DNA of 64,000 nt from Myxococcales bacterium (GCA_030652255.1 JAUSAZ010000111.1:1-64000), one strand, 5' to 3'; positions 7,184-16,433 are shown, counted from the stretch's first letter. The notes: a model not told the origin generated them from the letters alone. Numbers and translations: made by a program.

Positions 7184-8122
7184 ATGTTTCGTCGCATCCG
7201 GCATCTCCCGCAGCTCACCCGACTCGGGGCCTTCGTGGCCACGGGCCTGATCGTCACCGCCGTCGTGAGCGTCCGCTCGGCGCGCGCGCAGGTGAACGAG
7301 GGCCTCCGGCACCTCGCCCGCCAGCTCATGCCCTACGCCGAGCAGGGCGTGATGGAGTCCCCCCGCCGCGTCGTGCTCAACGGCGAGTCGCTCTACCTGT
7401 CGATGGGCACCACCCGCGACGGCGTCGAGGCCGTGCTCGACTACTACGAGGCCCGCTGCGCGCGCACCTCGGGGCACCTCTCGGAGAGCATCCGCGCCCT
7501 CGACCACGCCGACTTCAACCAGCTCTGGGCCCCCGGCGCGCGCCGCGCGGCGTCCATCGAGACGGTGCGCTTCGGCGACGCCGACGGCGGCTACGTCGCC
7601 TGCCTCGACGTCGGCGAGACCCGGCTCACCCCGCAGGAGATCCTGCGCCGCGCCGAGTCCATGATCGCCTCCGGCGACCTCTCCCGCTACGGCGAGCTTC
7701 GCTACGCGTACGTCACCCGCGGCACCACCGGCACCCGCATCCTCACGGTCGCCACGCAGGGCCAGTTCAACATCCTCCGGCTCTTCCCCGACCAGGGCGA
7801 CGCCCCGGGCGCGGACATCCCCGGCCTCGCGCGCTACCCCCAGATGCGCCGGGTGATCTCCGCCTACGAAGACGGCGTGCCCAACAAGCTCGGCGTGTAC
7901 ACCGTGCGCGCCCCCGCGGCGCAGGTGCGCGGCTGGTACCGCCAGCAGATGACCCGCCGCGGGTGGACGGTGCTCGACCTGCCGCGCGACCGCCGGCTCC
8001 CTTCGGAGATCGAGGCCCGCCGCGAGCGCATGGTGGCCTTCGAGAAGGGCGACGAGACGCTCTTCCTCGTCTTCGACCACGCCGAGGGCGTGACGTCGAT
8101 GATGTCCCTCGTCGCGCGCTGA
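7184..8122 (+). CDS. Exported protein of unknown function in the Tad locus
   Basis: The 312-aa protein has an N-terminal signal or anchor segment (LGAFVATGLIVTAVVSVRSARA). I do not recognise a named family. Two segments look alike: one around residues 84-101 (TTRDGVEAVLDYYEARC) and one around 246-262 (APAAQVRGWYRQQMTRRGW). Each predicts a helix in which a substrate or partner could be held, which suggests a duplicated fold. It begins 22 bp after the TadE-like gene with GGGAGG upstream, and precedes cpaB by 157 bp. A periplasmic role in pilus assembly is inferred from context alone. Confidence 0.65.
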   Translation: MFRRIRHLPQLTRLGAFVATGLIVTAVVSVRSARAQVNEGLRHLARQLMPYAEQGVMESPRRVVLNGESLYLSMGTTRDGVEAVLDYYEARCARTSGHLSESIRALDHADFNQLWAPGARRAASIETVRFGDADGGYVACLDVGETRLTPQEILRRAESMIASGDLSRYGELRYAYVTRGTTGTRILTVATQGQFNILRLFPDQGDAPGADIPGLARYPQMRRVISAYEDGVPNKLGVYTVRAPAAQVRGWYRQQMTRRGWTVLDLPRDRRLPSEIEARRERMVAFEKGDETLFLVFDHAEGVTSMMSLVAR

Positions 8123-8279
8123 CCGACCCGCCTCCCGCGTTCGTCCCTCCTCCTGCTCCCTCGCCGTTGATGTCGTTGTGTCGGGCGCGGGCTTCGGCGT
8201 AGGCTCCGGCGCGCAGGCCGTCGGCCCGGCGCGGGCCGCCGACCTCGCAGACCCCTCTAATGCCCATCCGGAGACTTGG

Positions 8280-9119
8280 ATGAACACCAAGGCGCTCATC
8301 ATCGCAATCGGTGCGGCCGCCCTCGGGCTGGTGCTGCTGCTGCTCTACAAGCAGCGCTTCGAGGCGGAGGCGTCGGGCGGCGTGCCCGTGCGGGTGCTCA
8401 TCGCGGTGCAGGACATCCCCCTCGGGGCCGCGCTCTCCGAGAACATGATGGGCTACCGGCTGATCCCGCAGGCCTACCTCGAAGACCGCTTCATCCGGTA
8501 CTCCGACGTGCGGCGCATCATCGGCGTACGCGTCTCCAACGGGCTGCGCGCCAACCAGACCGTGATGTGGACCGACCTGGCCACCGCCTCGGACGCGCGG
8601 CGCGACCTCTCCTCGCTGGTCTCGACGGGCATGCGCGCCATCACCGTGCGCGCCGACATCACCAACTCCTTCGGCGGGCTTCTTCGCCCCGGCGACCGGG
8701 TGGACGTGCTCGGCACGCTCTCCCGCACCGGCAGCGAGGGCGACCGGGTGACCATCCCGCTGCTCCAGAACGTGCTCGTGCTCGCGGCGGGCCGGGACAC
8801 CGGCGGCGAGGCGCAGCGGCAGACCGTCAACGGCACCACCGGCGGCGGCAGCGCCCCGGTGGAGATCTCGCAGATCACCCTCAGCGTCTCGATGGAAGAG
8901 GCCCAGCTGCTCACCTACGCCGCCGACCGCGGCGGCGCTGGTGGCAGGCACACGGGCCTCACGCTGGTGCTCCGCAACCCGGAGGACATCGCCATCCTCG
9001 AGGGGGTGCCCGAGACCAACATCGAGGACATCTTCGAGCCCGCCCGCCGCGCCAACGTCTCGCGCCGTCGACGCCAGGTCATCGAGCGCATCGGCCCGCA
9101 GAACCCCAACGCCCTCTGA
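8280..9119 (+). CDS. cpaB: Flp pilus assembly protein CpaB/RcpC
   Basis: The 279-aa protein has an N-terminal membrane anchor (ALIIAIGAAALGLVLLLLY) and a SAF-like segment (VLIAVQDIPLGAALSENMMGYRLIP, residues about 39-65). These are followed by the RcpC domain containing GMRAITVRAD and GLLRPGDRVDVLGT. This is the standard CpaB architecture. CpaB is periplasmic and works with the CpaC secretin. ATG 8280 is preferred; the frame upstream is non-coding-like. The C-terminus is basic (SRRRRQVIERIG). It begins a sub-cluster with cpaC and cpaF. Confidence 0.9.
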   Translation: MNTKALIIAIGAAALGLVLLLLYKQRFEAEASGGVPVRVLIAVQDIPLGAALSENMMGYRLIPQAYLEDRFIRYSDVRRIIGVRVSNGLRANQTVMWTDLATASDARRDLSSLVSTGMRAITVRADITNSFGGLLRPGDRVDVLGTLSRTGSEGDRVTIPLLQNVLVLAAGRDTGGEAQRQTVNGTTGGGSAPVEISQITLSVSMEEAQLLTYAADRGGAGGRHTGLTLVLRNPEDIAILEGVPETNIEDIFEPARRANVSRRRRQVIERIGPQNPNAL

Positions 9120-9138
9120 ACCATTGCGGTCGCACACC

Positions 9139-10488
9139 ATGATTGCCCTCCGACTCCGATCGCTCGTTGGCCTCACGGCGCTGGGCTGCGCGGCCCTCCT
9201 CGGCAGCGCCACCGCCTTCGCCCAGCAGCCCGCCGCCACCACCACCGCCGCGCCCCGCGGCACCGGGCGCGACCTCTCCCTCGCCGTGGGCGAGCAGGTG
9301 CTCGTGCCCGCCGACGGCATCCGGCAGTTCTCCGAGGGCACGCCCGGCATCGTCGACGTGCGCACCCCGGCCGACGGGCGCAACCTCGTGGTGGTGGGCA
9401 CCCGCGCGGGCTCGACCACCCTCCTGCTCATCCGCAACAGCGGCGCCCAGGAGACCCTCCAGATCACCGTGTTCGCGCGCCGCCCGGAGGCCGTGCAGGC
9501 GGAGATCGAGAACCTGCTCGAGGGCTACAACGGCGTGCAGATCCGCCGCATCGGCGCGCGGCTCTACCTCGAGGGCGGCGTCGCCTCCGAGCAGCAGCAG
9601 CACCGGGTGCAGCAGATCGCGGGGCTCTACCCCGGCCAGGTCGAGTCGCTGGTCTCCATCGACGCCACCATCGTCGAGCGGCGCATCAACGTCCGCCTCG
9701 ACCTCTACTTCGTCGACTTCGCCACCAACTCCGGGCGCCAGGTGGGCATCGCCTGGCCGGCGTACATCGGCGGCAACCCCCCCGGCACGCAGGGCACGGC
9801 GACCATCAACCTCGTCGCCCCGATGGGCATGGGCGGCGTCGGCGAGGGCGTGCAGCTCGCGCAGGCGATCATCAGCAACCAGCCCCTGCCGCGCCTGGAC
9901 ATCGCCAGCAACGGCGGCTGGGCGCGCATCCTGCGGCAGGCCACGGTGATCACCGCCAACGGCAACGAGGCGACCTACCGCAACGGCGGCGAGCTCAACT
10001 TCAAGCTCATCGGCACCAACGGGTCGTCGACGCTGGCCACCATCAGCTACGGCACCAACCTCACGGTCACCCCCCGCTTCGACCCGCAGAGCTCCCGCAT
10101 CGACATCCGGGTCAACGCGGACATCAGCGACCCGGTGGAGAACGGCGGCGACATGCCCGGGCGCAACATCGCCCACGTCACCACCCTGGTGAACCTCCAG
10201 CTGGGCCAGTCGATCGTGATGTCGGGCTTCCGGTCGCGCTCGCAGTCGCAGGGCTCCAACGGGCTCCCGGGGCTGCGGCAGATCCCGATCCTCGGGTACC
10301 TCTTCGGCTCCGAGCGCAACAGCGAGCAGGAGCACGAGGGCATGATCTTCATCGTGCCGACGGTGGTCGAGGGCCTGTCCCGCAGCGCGCAGGACCGGGT
10401 GGCCGAGGCCCTGCGGCAGTACGAGCAGTTCTCCGGCGACATTGACGAAGTGCGGCTCTACGAGCCCACCGGGACGCAGTACCGCTAA
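9139..10488 (+). CDS. cpaC: Type II/III-type secretin CpaC/RcpA
   Basis: This protein forms the outer-membrane ring through which the Flp pilus leaves the cell. The 449-aa protein has a signal peptide ending AFAQQ, a pilus-type N domain (residues about 40-110), a BON-like segment (EIENLLEGYNGVQIRRIG...LEGGV) and a C-terminal secretin domain. The latter contains LNFKLIGTNG, GQSIVMSGF and IPILGYLFGSE, ending at FIVPTVVEG. It starts 19 bp after cpaB (ATG 9139). Its length and domain order are normal for RcpA/CpaC. Confidence 0.92.
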   Translation: MIALRLRSLVGLTALGCAALLGSATAFAQQPAATTTAAPRGTGRDLSLAVGEQVLVPADGIRQFSEGTPGIVDVRTPADGRNLVVVGTRAGSTTLLLIRNSGAQETLQITVFARRPEAVQAEIENLLEGYNGVQIRRIGARLYLEGGVASEQQQHRVQQIAGLYPGQVESLVSIDATIVERRINVRLDLYFVDFATNSGRQVGIAWPAYIGGNPPGTQGTATINLVAPMGMGGVGEGVQLAQAIISNQPLPRLDIASNGGWARILRQATVITANGNEATYRNGGELNFKLIGTNGSSTLATISYGTNLTVTPRFDPQSSRIDIRVNADISDPVENGGDMPGRNIAHVTTLVNLQLGQSIVMSGFRSRSQSQGSNGLPGLRQIPILGYLFGSERNSEQEHEGMIFIVPTVVEGLSRSAQDRVAEALRQYEQFSGDIDEVRLYEPTGTQYR

Positions 10489-10520
10489 GGTGCCGGCGGG
10501 AGAGTAGAGAGGGCCTCGCG

Positions 10521-12332
10521 ATGGACCAGGTGCTCCTTTCGATCGAGACCCCGAACGCGCCCCCGATGACGTACATGGTCCCGTCGGGGGGCGAGATCTC
10601 CATCGGGCGCGACGAGACGTGCACCGTGGTGCTCGCCTCGCCGGACATCTCCCGGCGGCACGTCTCGGTGATGATCCAGTCGTCGGCCATCGTGGTGCGC
10701 GACTCGTCCAGCAACGGCACGCAGGTGGGCTCGCAGCGGGTGTTCCGCTCGGAGATCCCGGTGCCCTTCGGCACGCCCATCATGGTGGGGCCCTACGTCA
10801 TCCGGGTGGTGCGCCAGGCGCCCGCCAACGCCGGTCCGGGCCCGGCGTCCACGGTAGCCCCGGGCCAGGGCCCGTCGCTGCCGCCGCTGCCGGGGCGCGG
10901 GGGCGCGCAGACCCTCGCGGCACCGATGGGCGTCAACGGCCAGGGGTCGCACGACCGCGCGCGCACGGTGATGCCCGGCCAGGTGCCGCAGCAGGCCGCC
11001 GCGCCACCCGCACCGCCCGCCGCGCCCGCCGCCTACCGCCAGGCCGGGGGCGGCACCGCGGGCACGATGCACGTCTCCGTCGAGCTGCGCCGGCGCATCC
11101 ACCGGATGCTGCTCGACAACCTCGACCTCGCCGCGCTCGACCGCTCGAAGATGGGCGACTCGCAGATGCGCCCGAAGGTGCGCGACGCCCTCAAGCGCAT
11201 CGTCGCGCAGGTGGCCAACGAGATCCCGCCGGGCACCGACCAGGAGCGGCTCATCCAGGAGATCTCCGACGAGGCCCTCGGGCTCGGGCCGCTGGAGCAG
11301 TTCCTCGCCGACGGGACCATCTCGGAGATCATGGTCGTCGACCCGCAGACGATCTTCGTCGAGCGCCGCGGCAAGCTCCAGCGCGCCGACGCGCGCTTCA
11401 CCGACGACGAGGCCGTGCGCTCGTGCATCGAGCGCATCGTGACCCCCCTCGGCCGGCGCATCGACGAGAGCACGCCGCTCGTCGACGCCCGCCTCAAGGA
11501 CGGCTCGCGCGTCAACGCCGTCATCCGGCCGCTCTCCATCAAGGGCGCGTGCATCACCATCCGGAAGTTCTCCAAGACCCCCCTCACGCTCCAGAACCTC
11601 ATCGAGTTCGGAGCCCTCACCGAGCAGATGGCGCGCTTCCTCACGCGCTCGGTGATCGCCAAGAAGAACATCGTGATCTCCGGCGGCACCGGCTCCGGCA
11701 AGACCACCACGCTCAACGTGCTCTCCTCGGCCATCCCCAAGGAGGAGCGCATCGTCACCATCGAGGACGCGGCCGAGCTCCAGCTCAACCAGCCGCACGT
11801 CGTCTCGCTGGAGTCCCGCCCCGCCAACATGGAGGGCAAGGGGGAGTACACCATCCGCGACCTCGTGAAGAACGCCCTGCGCATGCGCCCCGACCGCATC
11901 GTGGTGGGCGAGTGCCGCGGCGGCGAGTGCCTCGACATGCTCCAGGCGATGAACACGGGCCACGACGGCTCGCTCACCACCACGCACGCCAACAGTCCGC
12001 GCGAGGCCATCAACCGCCTCGAGGTGCTCGCGCTCATGAGCGGCATCGACCTGCCAGCGCGCGCCATCCGCGAGCAGATCGCCAACAGCGTGCACCTCGT
12101 GGTGCAGCAGTCGCGCTTCTCCGACGGCTCGCGGCGCATCGTGTCCATCGCCGAGGTGGTCGGGATGGATGACAACTACGAGATCCAGCTCCGGCCGATC
12201 TTCGAGTTCCAGCGCTCGGGCATCGCGGGCGACGGCAAGGTGCTCGGCGAGTACCGCGCCACGGGCTACCTCCCGTCCTACCTCGACGCGTTCATCTCCT
12301 ACGGGCTCGTGCAAGGGAAGGACTACCTATGA
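10521..12332 (+). CDS. cpaF: CpaF/TadA secretion ATPase with an N-terminal FHA domain
   Basis: This cytoplasmic hexameric ATPase powers Flp pilus assembly. Residues 1-100 form an FHA domain (SIGRDETC, DISRRHVSV, SSNGTQVGSQ), which binds phosphothreonine peptides. A Pro/Ala-rich linker runs to about 180. The type II/IV secretion ATPase follows, with Walker A GGTGSGKTTT near residue 388, an Asp-box IEDAAEL near 414 and a Walker B-type segment RIVVGECRGGE near 460. CpaF proteins normally lack the FHA part and are about 450-500 aa. The stop overlaps tadB (ATGA). cpaE/tadZ, usually next to cpaF, is not in the window. Confidence 0.93.
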   Translation: MDQVLLSIETPNAPPMTYMVPSGGEISIGRDETCTVVLASPDISRRHVSVMIQSSAIVVRDSSSNGTQVGSQRVFRSEIPVPFGTPIMVGPYVIRVVRQAPANAGPGPASTVAPGQGPSLPPLPGRGGAQTLAAPMGVNGQGSHDRARTVMPGQVPQQAAAPPAPPAAPAAYRQAGGGTAGTMHVSVELRRRIHRMLLDNLDLAALDRSKMGDSQMRPKVRDALKRIVAQVANEIPPGTDQERLIQEISDEALGLGPLEQFLADGTISEIMVVDPQTIFVERRGKLQRADARFTDDEAVRSCIERIVTPLGRRIDESTPLVDARLKDGSRVNAVIRPLSIKGACITIRKFSKTPLTLQNLIEFGALTEQMARFLTRSVIAKKNIVISGGTGSGKTTTLNVLSSAIPKEERIVTIEDAAELQLNQPHVVSLESRPANMEGKGEYTIRDLVKNALRMRPDRIVVGECRGGECLDMLQAMNTGHDGSLTTTHANSPREAINRLEVLALMSGIDLPARAIREQIANSVHLVVQQSRFSDGSRRIVSIAEVVGMDDNYEIQLRPIFEFQRSGIAGDGKVLGEYRATGYLPSYLDAFISYGLVQGKDYL

Positions 12333-13222
12333 CCGCCGCGCCGCAGACCACGCTCATGGGCTGGATCGGGCTGCTCCTCTTCCCGCTCGGGCTCGCGGCG
12401 GTCATCTACGTGACGCTGACCTTCCCGGACAGCCCCCTGCACCGCGCCTACGACGCCTACGCCAAGAAGCTCGACGTGCAGCTCCGGGCGATGTTCATCC
12501 AGCAGCCCAGCGGGAAGTACGTCACCAACTGGCAGCTCGGCATCATCGCGGCCCTGCTGCTCTTCGAGCCCGCCCACCTCGCGATCATGGGAACGGGCTC
12601 GGGCATCCCCGTCGCCCTCATCGGCGTGCCCCTCGTCGCCGTCGCGCCCCTCCTCTGGATCTCCGACGCCAAGGCCAAGCGCCAGGTGGCCATCGAGGCG
12701 CAGCTCGACACCTTCCTGCTCGCGCTCGCCAACGCGCTCAAGGCCTCGCCCTCGCTCGGCGACGCGCTCGGGGCCTGCACCATGCTCCTGCGCGCGCCCA
12801 TCAAGCAGGAGCTCGAGCTCACCATGAAGGAGAACCAGCTCGGGATGCCGCTCGACACCGCGCTGCTCAACATGGCCACGCGCGTGGGCACCCGGGCCTT
12901 CTCCGGCGCGCTCACCACCGTGCTCATCGGACGGCAGACCGGCGGCGACCTCCCGAAGATCCTGGAGACCAGCGCCGGGACGCTGCGGGAGATGGCCCGC
13001 CTCGAGGGCGTGGTGCGCTCCAAGACCGCCGAGGGGCGCGCGCAGGCCTGGGTGCTCGGCGTGATCCCGCCGCTGCTCGTGGCGCTGCTCAACTGGATGG
13101 ACCCGGAGTGGCTCAAGCCGCTCTCGACCAACTTCATCGGCTACATCATCTCGACCATCGCGGTGGTCTTCTGGGTCGCCGCGGTCTTCATCGCGCGGAA
13201 GATCCTCGCGGTGGACATCTGA
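12329..13222 (+). CDS. tadB: Tad inner-membrane platform protein TadB
   Basis: TadB is the 297-aa integral membrane protein of the GspF/TadB type. It has N-terminal helices, a cytoplasmic T2SSF domain (LDTFLLALANALKASPSLGDAL, then GGDLPKILETSAGTLREM), and two C-terminal helices around residues 235-295. It couples ATP hydrolysis by CpaF to pilin assembly. It starts by ATGA overlap with cpaF and is followed by tadC after 22 bp. Confidence 0.9.
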   Translation: MTAAPQTTLMGWIGLLLFPLGLAAVIYVTLTFPDSPLHRAYDAYAKKLDVQLRAMFIQQPSGKYVTNWQLGIIAALLLFEPAHLAIMGTGSGIPVALIGVPLVAVAPLLWISDAKAKRQVAIEAQLDTFLLALANALKASPSLGDALGACTMLLRAPIKQELELTMKENQLGMPLDTALLNMATRVGTRAFSGALTTVLIGRQTGGDLPKILETSAGTLREMARLEGVVRSKTAEGRAQAWVLGVIPPLLVALLNWMDPEWLKPLSTNFIGYIISTIAVVFWVAAVFIARKILAVDI

Positions 13223-13244
13223 GCGGCGGAAGGGCGCGACCCCA

Positions 13245-14153
13245 ATGACACCCTCGACGGAGTTTCTCGGCGTCTTCTCCCTCGCGCTGCTCATCGCGGC
13301 GCTCGCGACGGTGATCTACCAGTTCGCCAAGAGCCCCGCGGAGCTGCAGCCCGACGTCGGCCAGAAGGGCCTCAAGCGCAAGGCCATCCTCGAGGAGCAG
13401 GGCCTCTTCAACACCATCGAGCCCCTCATGCGCTGGCTCGCGCGGCGCATCGCCTCGCTGCCCATCGACGACACCCGCGACCGCATCAACACCCAGCTCC
13501 GCCAGGCGGGCGAGTACCTCGGCCTCACCGCCGACGAGTACCTCGCGCTCTGCGTCATCTCCGCCATCGGGATGCTCGTCGCGGGCGTGGTCATCGACAA
13601 GCTGTCGAGCGTCGGCGGCATCGTGGTGCTGATGTTCGTGGGCTTCGGCTCGATCCTCCCGCACATGCAGGTGTCCGGCGAGATCGAGCGGCGCTTCAAG
13701 CAGGTCAACCGGGGCCTCCCCCACGCCATCGACCTCGTGGCCCTCACCATGAGCGCCGGCCTCGACTTCCCGGGCGCCCTGCGGCAGGTCACCGAGAAGA
13801 CCGCCGACAAGGGCGACGCCCTCTACGAGGAGCTCACCCGCATCCTCCAGGAGCTGGAGCTCGGGCGCACCCGCAAGCAGGCGCTGCTCTCCTTCGCCGA
13901 GCGCGCGCCCACCGAGTCGGTGCGCGACTTCGTCTCGGCGGTGGTGCAGGCCGAGGAGAAGGGCAACCCCCTCGCGGAGGTGCTCCAGATCCAGGCGACC
14001 ATGCTCCGCATGCGGCGCAGCATCGCGGCGGAGGAGAGCGCCGCGCGCGCGGGCGTCCTGATGATGGGCCCGCTCATGCTCATCTTCTGCACCATCATGA
14101 TGATCATCCTCGGGCCCTTCGCGGTGAACATCGCGGCGGGCAAGGGAATCTGA
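13245..14153 (+). CDS. tadC: Tad inner-membrane platform protein TadC
   Basis: TadC is a paralogue of TadB (302 aa) and its partner in the inner-membrane platform. It shows the T2SSF motifs LPHAIDLVALTMSAGLDFPGALRQV and FVSAVVQAEEKGNPLAEVL, plus a C-terminal hydrophobic pair ending IMMIILGPFAVNIAAG. The ATG at 13245 follows GGAAGGG. It is the last canonical Tad gene here. Confidence 0.9.
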   Translation: MTPSTEFLGVFSLALLIAALATVIYQFAKSPAELQPDVGQKGLKRKAILEEQGLFNTIEPLMRWLARRIASLPIDDTRDRINTQLRQAGEYLGLTADEYLALCVISAIGMLVAGVVIDKLSSVGGIVVLMFVGFGSILPHMQVSGEIERRFKQVNRGLPHAIDLVALTMSAGLDFPGALRQVTEKTADKGDALYEELTRILQELELGRTRKQALLSFAERAPTESVRDFVSAVVQAEEKGNPLAEVLQIQATMLRMRRSIAAEESAARAGVLMMGPLMLIFCTIMMIILGPFAVNIAAGKGI

Positions 14154-14166
14154 AAGGTCGACGGCG

Positions 14167-15060
14167 ATGGCGACTCCGCAGCTCGATGTGTACCTCCCCG
14201 ACGGCTCGGTGCAGTCGTACCCGCTGACCGACGAGCGCGTGGTCGTCGGCACCGCCTCCCGCTGCCTCGTGGTGATCGACCGCCCGGAGATCGCCCCGGA
14301 GCACCTGCTGCTCTCGCCCCGCCCGGACGGCGTCTGGGTGGCCGTGGCGCGCGGCGTCACCACCCCCACGCTCCTCGACGGCGAGCCCTTCGAGCGCGGC
14401 ATGGTGGGCTGGGGCCGCGCGCTCACCATCGGGCCCGTGCGCCTCGGCCTCAACGACGGCACCAAGGTCCACAAGAAGGCCGCCGGGGACGGGGCGAAGA
14501 AGGAGGAGAAGGTCTCGCCGGTGCTGCTCGTGGCCGCGGCGATCATCATCCCCTTCGCGCTCTACTCGTCCTTCAGCCCCAACAACGCCGCGCCGCCGTC
14601 GCGCATCGGCACCACCGCACCCGCGCTCTTCGACGACCCGCTCGTGCGCGCGTGCCCCGCGACGGACAGCGCCCTCACCCGGCAGTCCGCCGAGGAGAGC
14701 ACCCGCGTCGCCCTCTCCAAGGCCGAGCGCATGCCCTTCCGCATGCAGGACGGCATCGAGTCGGTGGTCTATTACACCCAGGCCGCGAGCTGCTACACGC
14801 TGGCCGGCGACCCGCGCTCCGCCGAGCAGGCCACCCGCCGCGCCGCCGCGCTCAAGAGCCGCCTCGAGGACGAGTACCGCGCGCACCGCTTCCGCCTCGA
14901 GCGCGCGCTCGAGCAGTCGCGCACCGAAGACGCCCTCTTCGAGGTGCGGATGATCACCGCGATGGTGAGCCACCGCACTGGCCCCTACCGCGACGCGCTC
15001 GCGGCCCTCGAGCGCCAGCTCACCCTGCGCCTCGACCAGGCCCAGGCCGCGCAGCGCTGA
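14167..15060 (+). CDS. FHA-like membrane protein closing the Tad operon
   Basis: In this 297-aa protein, residues 1-105 look like a divergent FHA domain: VVVGTASRC, then a PEIAPEHLLLSP segment in place of the usual SRRHA, and a missing canonical NG pair. One membrane helix follows (SPVLLVAAAIIIPFALYSSF, about residues 120-139). The C-terminal region is helical and Ala/Arg/Glu-rich, possibly coiled coil or TPR-like, and presumably periplasmic. The gene follows tadC by 13 bp. A role as a phospho-dependent regulator or scaffold of the secretion platform is inferred, supported by the FHA domain on CpaF. The phosphopeptide-binding residues may be lost. Confidence 0.75.
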   Translation: MATPQLDVYLPDGSVQSYPLTDERVVVGTASRCLVVIDRPEIAPEHLLLSPRPDGVWVAVARGVTTPTLLDGEPFERGMVGWGRALTIGPVRLGLNDGTKVHKKAAGDGAKKEEKVSPVLLVAAAIIIPFALYSSFSPNNAAPPSRIGTTAPALFDDPLVRACPATDSALTRQSAEESTRVALSKAERMPFRMQDGIESVVYYTQAASCYTLAGDPRSAEQATRRAAALKSRLEDEYRAHRFRLERALEQSRTEDALFEVRMITAMVSHRTGPYRDALAALERQLTLRLDQAQAAQR

Positions 15061-15183
15061 GAAGGTCCGCACAAACCTGCTGCGCCCCCCGATCCAGCGG
15101 TCGGCCGCGCTCGAAATACCCCGCGTATGTCTCGCGCGGCCTCCCTCGTCTCGGGGTGCTCGCGACGGTTTGTGCGGACCTTC
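15061..15183. repeat. 17-bp perfect inverted repeat with an 89-nt loop between convergent genes
   Basis: GAAGGTCCGCACAAACC at 15061-15077 is exactly complementary to 15167-15183. The left arm begins directly after the FHA gene stop, and the right arm ends 8 bp before the stop of the convergent MFS gene. It fills nearly the entire 131-bp gap. It may be a bidirectional terminator or a structured RNA. Confidence 0.6.
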
Positions 15184-15191
15184 TGGGACCT

Positions 15192-16433
15192 TTACTCCTT
15201 CGCCCGCTCCATCCGGTCGAGGTTGCGCAGCGAGGGGAACCACCACGCCCACAGCGCCACCACGGCGAGCGTGCCGACGCCGCCCAGCACCACCGCGCGC
15301 ACCGGCCCGAGGGCCTCGGCCACCAGGCCCGACTCGAACTCCCCGAGCTCGTTGGAGGCGCCCACGAAGACCTGGTTCACGGCGCCCACCCTCCCCCGCA
15401 TCTCGTCCGGCGTCGCGAGCTGGACGGCGTGCTGGCGCACCACCACGCTGATCATGTCCGACGCCCCGAGCACCACCAGCATCGCGACGGAGAGCCACAG
15501 CTCGCGCGAGAGCCCGAAGCCCACCGTGGCCGCGCCGAAGACCGCGACGCTCACCAGCATCCAGGGCCCCGCCCGGCGGCGCAGCGGGCGGTACGCGAGC
15601 CACACGGCCATGACCGTGGCCCCGAGCGCGGGCGCGCTGCGCAGGACGCCCAGCGACCAGGCCCCGCGGGCGTGCAGGATGTCGTGCGCGAACATGGGCA
15701 TGAGGGCCACGGCGCCCCCGAGCAGCACCGCGAAGAGGTCGAGCGAGATCAGCCCCAGGACGAGGCGGTTGTTCCAGACGTAGCGCACGCCCGCGAGGAC
15801 CTCGTCCCATGAGCGGGCGCGCGACGGCGCCGGGCGCGACGAGGGCAGCGCCCGCACTCCCGACACCAGCATCGCCGCGGTGGCCGAGCCCGCCGTCGCG
15901 ACGATGTACACGCCCGCGGGGCCGGCCAGGCCGTAGAGCACGCCCCCGAGCGAGGGCCCCACGATGGTCGCCGCCTGCCAGACCGTCGACCCCCAGGAGA
16001 TGGCGCTGCCCAGCAGCTCCTCGGGCACGAGGTTGGGCACGAGGGCCTGCGACGCGGGCCCCGCGAAGGCGCGGGCGACGCCGAGCAGCACCAGCACGGC
16101 GTAGATGGGCGCCACCGAGCCGATGCCCTGCCGGGTGAGCAGGAAGAGCGTCGCCCACCCGAGGGCGACGAGGGCGTGGCAGGCGACGACCACGCGCCGC
16201 CGGTCGAAGCGGTCGGCCACGGCGCCGCTCACCAGCGCGAGGCCCACCGCGGGCAGGAACTGCGCGAGCCCGATGTACCCGAGGTCGCGCGCGCGGTGGG
16301 TCGTCGCGTACACCTGCCAGCCGATGGCCACGCTCGCCATCTGCGTGCTCAGCACCGACGCCAGCCGGGCGAGCTGGTAGCGCCGGAACGCCACCACCCT
16401 GAAGGCCGCGAAGGCCCCGCGCGGCTCGGTCAC
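15192..16433 (-). CDS. MFS transporter (EntS/MFS_3-like)
   Basis: This 413-aa major facilitator protein has about twelve hydrophobic helices. The inter-domain pattern GAVADRFDRRRVVV (after helix 2) matches the MFS signature GxxaDRxGRr. FRRYQLARLASVLSTQMASVAIGWQVY near the start and GRVGAVNQVFVGASNELGEFESG near the end are typical of the EntS-like MFS_3 group of exporters. GTG 16433 was chosen because it overlaps the stop of the upstream fusion gene (GTGA). The long open frame further upstream belongs to another reading of that gene. The substrate cannot be predicted; co-translation with a phosphatase/ADP-ribosylhydrolase is unusual. Confidence 0.88.
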   Translation of the reverse strand: MTEPRGAFAAFRVVAFRRYQLARLASVLSTQMASVAIGWQVYATTHRARDLGYIGLAQFLPAVGLALVSGAVADRFDRRRVVVACHALVALGWATLFLLTRQGIGSVAPIYAVLVLLGVARAFAGPASQALVPNLVPEELLGSAISWGSTVWQAATIVGPSLGGVLYGLAGPAGVYIVATAGSATAAMLVSGVRALPSSRPAPSRARSWDEVLAGVRYVWNNRLVLGLISLDLFAVLLGGAVALMPMFAHDILHARGAWSLGVLRSAPALGATVMAVWLAYRPLRRRAGPWMLVSVAVFGAATVGFGLSRELWLSVAMLVVLGASDMISVVVRQHAVQLATPDEMRGRVGAVNQVFVGASNELGEFESGLVAEALGPVRAVVLGGVGTLAVVALWAWWFPSLRNLDRMERAKE

